Source: Candidatus Sumerlaeia bacterium | GTDB lineage: Bacteria; Sumerlaeota; Sumerlaeia; SLMS01; JAHLLQ01 | Reading direction: 5' to 3' | Length of the DNA stretch: 39,289 bases | NCBI GenBank assembly: GCA_019634695.1 | Contig: JAHCAW010000037.1 | Coordinates: 1-39,289 of the forward strand | Notes under the pieces: generated by a model | The model's input: only the letters and a program-made list of their open reading frames with translations | What the model was told of the DNA's origin: nothing | Database searches by the model: none | Position numbers and translations under genes: made by a program | Shown: positions 34,007 through 39,289 of the stretch, in pieces | Layout: the number at the start of each line of letters is the position of its first letter | How positions within the stretch are numbered: the first letter of the stretch is position 1

Positions 34007-35917
34007 TCAGCCCACCTGCTTGCGCAGCTTGGCGGGCAGAATCTTGAGTTGTTCGCGGTACTTGGCCACCGTGCGGCGGGCGATGTTGATGCCCTTGTCC
34101 TTCAGCATGTCGGCGATCTTCTGGTCCGACAGCGGCCGCCGCGGGTCCTCGGCCTGGATCATCTGAGTGAGCATCTCCTTGATCGAGCGCGACGAGGCGT
34201 CCTCGCCCTCGTCGGTCTCGAGGCCGCTGCTGAAGAAGAACTTCAACTCGAAGATGCCGCGCGGCGTCTCGACGTACTTGCCGGTGGTGACGCGCGCGAT
34301 CGTGGACTCGTGCATGCCGACAACCTCGGCGATGTTGCGCAGCGTCAGCGGGCGCAGGTGCTCGATGCCATGCTCGAGGAAGTCGCTCTGATAGTTCATG
34401 ATCGCCTCGGTGACACGCAGCACCGTGGCCTTGCGCTTCTCGATGTTCTTGATCAGCCAGATGGCGTTCTTGTACTTCTCGTTGGCATAGCCGGCGTGGG
34501 GGTTGCTGCCGTTCTCGCCCTCGGGTGCGGCGGGGGCGTCGGGGCGGCCGCGCTTGCGGTCGCGCTGCGCCATGCGGCGGTAGTGCGATGCGATGCGCAG
34601 GCGCCCGGCGTCGCCCTCGTTGAGGAAGTACATATACCGGTCGTCGACCTTCTTCACGTAGACGTCGGGCGTGATGTAGCGCGCCGAGTCCTTCGTCTTC
34701 GACAGGCCGGGCTTGGGGTCCAGGCGCGAGATGATCTGGAAGACTTCGACGACGTCGGCCTCGGGGACGTCGATGGCGCGGGCGATCTCGCGGAAGCGCT
34801 TCTGCTGCAGGTCGCTGAGAAATTGCTCGAGGATGCGATAGAGTAGGCGATTGCGGATGCCGCGCTCCTCGCACTGCAGGCGCAGGCACTCGGCGAGGTC
34901 GCGCGCTCCGACGCCGGTGGGTTCGAAGTCGTGGATCACTTCGAGCACGTCGAAGACGGTGTCGGGATCGGTCCTCATCCGACCCGCGATGACGTGGAGG
35001 ACAAGTTCGGTGGGGGGGAGGTCCTTGAAGTCGTCGAGCGGCTTGCGGAGTTTGCGGGCGATCAGCGCGAGGAGCCACTCGCCGCGTGGCATCGTCATCG
35101 CTTCGTCGGGAGTGACGCCGATGAGGTGGGCGACAAGGGTGGCGACGAGTTGGCGGCGGTTGAGTTCGCGCAGGTGCTCGATGTTGGACTCGCCCTTGAG
35201 CTTGAGCACGACGCGCCGCAGGCGATCCTCGGAGTCCTTGCCGCCGCGCGGCTCGATGAGGTCCGGGGCGTAGCCAAGCATCATGGCCTGATTCTCGAGG
35301 CGGCAGTCGAGCAGACCGGCCTCGTCCAGGTTGCCGATGATGAACTCGGCGATGCGCAACTCGGCGTCGGCCAGCACCGACAGGCGGGCCTGCCGCATCA
35401 GCGAGTCGTAGAGGCTCTCGCCAATGGCGGTGTAGGTGGTGAAGTCGTACTCTTCGAGGTCCTCGCGGGTGCTCGAGTACGCGATGGTATCGGACTCGGA
35501 GTATTCCTCGTTCCAGTCGACGTCGGTCTTGGAGAAGGCTTCGAAGTCGCCGGTGTCGGCGGAGTCGTCGGGGCGCTCGGCCAGGGTGTTGTCGAGTGGG
35601 TCGGCGGCTGCGGCGGGGGCCCGGTCGAATTCCGGTTCGTGGGCTTCCTCGGGCACCTCGTCGCGGGCGGCCTGTTCGGAGAGTCCGGTGTCGGCGGGGG
35701 CATCGGCGGCGTCTCCGGCGTCGTCGTCGGACGGGGCGCTGGCCAGCCCTTCCTCGTCGTCGGCCAGTTCGAGGAAGGGATTCTCCATCATTTCCGCATG
35801 GATCATCTGCTCGAGCTCGAGCGAGTTGAGCTGCAGCAGTTGGATGGACTGCTGCATCTGCGGCGTCATGATGAGCTTCTGGGTCTGTTTGAGGACCTGC
35901 TGAAGCGAGAGGGCCAT
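34007..35917 (-). CDS. rpoN: RNA polymerase sigma-54 factor
   Basis: The 636-residue protein begins MALSLQQVLKQTQKLIMTPQ, the glutamine- and leucine-rich region I that contacts activators. A long acidic region (about 52-140, many Asp/Glu), the core-binding and helix-turn-helix regions follow, with the RpoN box ARRTVAKYRE at 613-622. It is longer than E. coli RpoN (477), mostly through the acidic region and an insertion near GGKDSED and RKRGRPDAP. The ATG at 35917 matches the family start, though no strong ribosome-binding site precedes it; upstream in-frame codons to 35986 look non-coding. No enhancer-binding protein gene is in the window. Confidence 0.95.
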   Translation of the reverse strand: MALSLQQVLKQTQKLIMTPQMQQSIQLLQLNSLELEQMIHAEMMENPFLELADDEEGLASAPSDDDAGDAADAPADTGLSEQAARDEVPEEAHEPEFDRAPAAAADPLDNTLAERPDDSADTGDFEAFSKTDVDWNEEYSESDTIAYSSTREDLEEYDFTTYTAIGESLYDSLMRQARLSVLADAELRIAEFIIGNLDEAGLLDCRLENQAMMLGYAPDLIEPRGGKDSEDRLRRVVLKLKGESNIEHLRELNRRQLVATLVAHLIGVTPDEAMTMPRGEWLLALIARKLRKPLDDFKDLPPTELVLHVIAGRMRTDPDTVFDVLEVIHDFEPTGVGARDLAECLRLQCEERGIRNRLLYRILEQFLSDLQQKRFREIARAIDVPEADVVEVFQIISRLDPKPGLSKTKDSARYITPDVYVKKVDDRYMYFLNEGDAGRLRIASHYRRMAQRDRKRGRPDAPAAPEGENGSNPHAGYANEKYKNAIWLIKNIEKRKATVLRVTEAIMNYQSDFLEHGIEHLRPLTLRNIAEVVGMHESTIARVTTGKYVETPRGIFELKFFFSSGLETDEGEDASSRSIKEMLTQMIQAEDPRRPLSDQKIADMLKDKGINIARRTVAKYREQLKILPAKLRKQVG

Positions 35918-36010
35918 GGTGAGGGGTCCGGGGTTTTTTTCGGTCACGCCGGGCGATTTGTTCTTGACGTCGGGTTGCCGAAGCAAGAACCGGGCACACT
36001 TTCTGGCCCG

Positions 36011-36039
36011 AATGTAGCTAGAACCCGGGGACGGGTCAA
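36011..36039 (-). promoter_or_regulatory. Likely sigma-70-type promoter for rpoN
   Basis: Read on the minus strand, TTGACC (36039-36034) is separated by 17 bases from TACATT (36016-36011). Transcription would start near 36004 and give a leader of about 87 bases before the rpoN ATG. Confidence 0.4.
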
Positions 36040-36180
36040 GTCATTCGGTACCGGCAGGCAGGCGAACCGTCCAATCCGGAGACCTCGCGGGCGGCTTTTT
36101 CGTTGTCCCTGAGGGGGTTAGGCGGATTGCTTCGTCGCCCGGATGGGCCGCACGGACCCGGCGGGCATGGGAGCAAGATC

Positions 36181-36882
36181 GTGGCACGACGACGGCGAAA
36201 GTTGGGAGCAGAGGCGGGCAGGGCTCCGGATCCGGCGCCAAGTGCTCCTGTTGCCGACGTCGGCACCCCTTGGAATCGGCAGACCTGGATTCGATTCTAC
36301 GTCTCCCTGTTTCTGGTGGCGGAGGCGGTGCTGCTGATCGGATTTCTGACGCTCGGCGGCGGCAGTCGGCTCCAGCGCGAAATGCTGCGGCAGGCCGAGG
36401 CGCACGCGGCCGGCGGGCGGCACGAGGCGGCACTGGAGGTGCTGCGGGACTACGGACGGCGCTGGCCGGGCGCGAACGGGACGCGGGATTTCGAGCGACG
36501 CCTCGGGGTGGCCTACGCGAACGTCGGGCATTTCGAGACCGCCGCGGGGCACTTCGAGCGCAGCGTGGCGGCCAATCGGGCCTTCGAGGACACCCGGGCG
36601 CTGGCCGGCGAGGCTTGGTGGAAGGCGGGCAACCGGGAGCGGGCGCTGGCGCTATTCGCCGAGGAGTTGCGCCTTGGCAATCCCGAGAACCCCATCGCGG
36701 CCCGGTATCTGGGAGTCGCGGCGCTGGAGCGCGGCGACGTCGCGCGGGCGCTGGGTCACTTCCTGAGTCTGGGCGACGAGGCCGCGCCCGAGGCCGCCGC
36801 GGCGCGCGCGCAAGCCCAGACCGACGTCGTCGCCCCGGCCGTCGAGAAAGCCCGGCGCCGGGCAGCCGAACAGTTTGGATGA
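36181..36882 (+). CDS. Membrane-anchored TPR-repeat protein
   Basis: The 233-residue protein begins with a basic stretch (ARRRRKLG) and a Pro/Ala-rich cytoplasmic segment, then one membrane helix (about 38-59). Tetratricopeptide-like helices follow (about 64-225), such as RRLGVAYANVGHFETAAGHFERSV and EAWWKAGNRERALALFAEEL (in separate repeats). TPRs mediate protein contacts; the partner is unknown. A GTG start at 36181 is chosen because GGGAG lies 8 bases upstream and the result has a proper N-terminus; the frame is open to 36103. Lysyl-tRNA synthetase begins 31 bases after its stop. Confidence 0.8.
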   Translation: MARRRRKLGAEAGRAPDPAPSAPVADVGTPWNRQTWIRFYVSLFLVAEAVLLIGFLTLGGGSRLQREMLRQAEAHAAGGRHEAALEVLRDYGRRWPGANGTRDFERRLGVAYANVGHFETAAGHFERSVAANRAFEDTRALAGEAWWKAGNRERALALFAEELRLGNPENPIAARYLGVAALERGDVARALGHFLSLGDEAAPEAAAARAQAQTDVVAPAVEKARRRAAEQFG

Positions 36883-36913
36883 TTCACCCCCACGCCGACG
36901 GACCAGCCAGCCG

Positions 36914-38457
<1,544 letters not shown>

Positions 38458-38461
<4 letters not shown>

Positions 38462-39289
38462 CGGACCTTGCCGCGCCCCCGGCGCCGATCGCCCAACGCT
38501 CCGCCGGCAAACGCCTGCTCGCCCGACTCGGCGGGCTGGCCACCGATGCCGTCCTGCTCGTGCTGTTCCTCGCCTTCGGCGTCGCCCTGCTCGACATCCT
38601 GGTGAAGCTGATCGTTCTGATCGTCGGCTACGTCACGCAGTTGCGCGACCCGGGCTTCTTCAAGATGGGGATGGAGGACTGGGGCGCGACGCGCCATCGC
38701 GACGACTGGATTGGATTGGTGCTGGCCGTGGTGATCGCGGCCGTGGCGGGGCTGGTGTTCCGCTACGGGCTCAAGCTGCGGCGCCTGCTGCTGTCGCGCA
38801 TCATCGATGCGGGCTTCGAGAGCTTCGTCTCGAAGCGCTACCTGATCTCGCGCGAGAGCGGCTCGCTCGTCAGCCTGATCACGGTCGTCTCCGTGCTGGG
38901 CGTCTCGGTCGGCGTGATGGCGCTGGTCGTCGTGATTTCGGTGATGAATGGGTTCGACCGGATATTCCTGGACCGCATCATGGGCGTGTTCGGGCATGTC
39001 GAGGTGCGGGCGAACTACTTCGATCCGGATGCGGAGTTCACCGAGGAGGTCGCCGAGGGCATCATCGCGCAGTCGCTGAAGAACCGCGAAATCGTCGGTT
39101 CGGCTCCGCTGATCCGTCGCGAGACCTTCTTCCAGGTCGAGGTGCGCTCGGCGGAGAAGCAGCACGGCATCCGCATCTACGGAATCGACCCGTCCCGCGA
39201 GGGGCTGGTGACGAACCTGATGTCGAACGTGCTGCCGGCGGGGCCGGGTGTTCCCGGGAAGAGTGCCCCGGACGACAACGAGATCGTGG
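38458..39289 (+). CDS. LolC/LolE-type lipoprotein-release ABC transporter permease (3' end cut by window)
   Basis: The frame starts with GTG at 38458 and stays open to the last base, showing 277 residues. Residues from about 125 match the LolC/LolE N-terminus: ESFVSKRYL followed by a first helix SLITVVSVLGVSVGVMALVV, then VVISVMNGFDRIFLDRIMG and a periplasmic MacB-like part. Such permeases, with LolD, free lipoproteins from the inner membrane for delivery to the outer membrane. Ahead of this, about 120 extra residues hold two more helices (about 27-57 and 84-106), not seen in E. coli LolC/E. The remaining C-terminal half, with three helices, lies outside the window. It is translationally coupled to lysS. 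Confidence 0.85.

Overview
This is a 39.3 kb window of GC-rich, densely coded bacterial chromosome with housekeeping genes, cell-envelope genes and short intergenic gaps. A LolC/E-type lipoprotein-release permease, a lipobox protein, secreted proteins and an L,D-transpeptidase point to a cell with a Gram-negative-type envelope. The mix of genes (RpoN, AmmeMemoRadiSam proteins, SpmA/SpmB-like proteins, a LarC domain, a cyanobacterial-style glucose-6-phosphate isomerase, a secreted FAD oxidoreductase) would suit a poorly cultured deep-branching phylum such as Sumerlaeota, Hydrogenedentota or the Planctomycetota neighbourhood. That placement is inference only; no rRNA or tRNA is present to settle it.

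Layout. Bases 1-5257 (+): the C-terminal part of a membrane glycosyltransferase-like protein, an unrecognised secreted protein and RNase R, joined by ATGA overlaps, then a small membrane protein. Bases 5268-14584 (-): a methyltransferase-like protein and an aldo/keto reductase 5 bases apart, a gap with a paired palindromic repeat, a beta-lactamase-fold lipoprotein, a LysM L,D-transpeptidase, a secreted endonuclease I with a fibronectin III domain, and a secreted BACON-like repeat protein. Bases 14794-18535 (+): glucose-6-phosphate isomerase and a secreted FAD-dependent oxidoreductase, ending at a strong two-way hairpin. Bases 18588-21020 (-): a metallo-beta-lactamase-fold hydrolase, then spmA and spmB.

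Bases 21198-23079 hold two family 2 glycosyltransferases that run into each other and overlap at their 3' ends. Bases 23165-27345 (+): a LarC N-terminal half with a histidine-rich tail, an unrecognised membrane-anchored protein, an APH/choline-kinase-fold protein and a PfkB-family kinase. Bases 27356-31318 (-): a membrane SGNH hydrolase, a fused AmmeMemoRadiSam B-A protein and its radical SAM partner. Bases 31390-33283 (+): a tRNA nucleotidyltransferase/poly(A) polymerase-family protein and an Rrf2 regulator. Bases 33306-35917 (-): rpoN and a short-chain dehydrogenase. Bases 36181-39289 (+): a TPR membrane protein, lysyl-tRNA synthetase and the start of the LolC/E-type permease, cut by the window edge.

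No complete new system is evident. The points most worth a second look are the two-gene AmmeMemoRadiSam unit with fused B and A parts, the LarC that stops where its CTP-binding half should begin, the inverted repeat pair at 7364-7538 whose two differences preserve a hairpin pair, the extracytoplasmic insertion in SpmA, the repeated half-sites upstream of the Rrf2 gene, and the N-terminal extension on the LolC/E permease. No CRISPR array, insertion sequence, prophage, tRNA or rRNA was seen.
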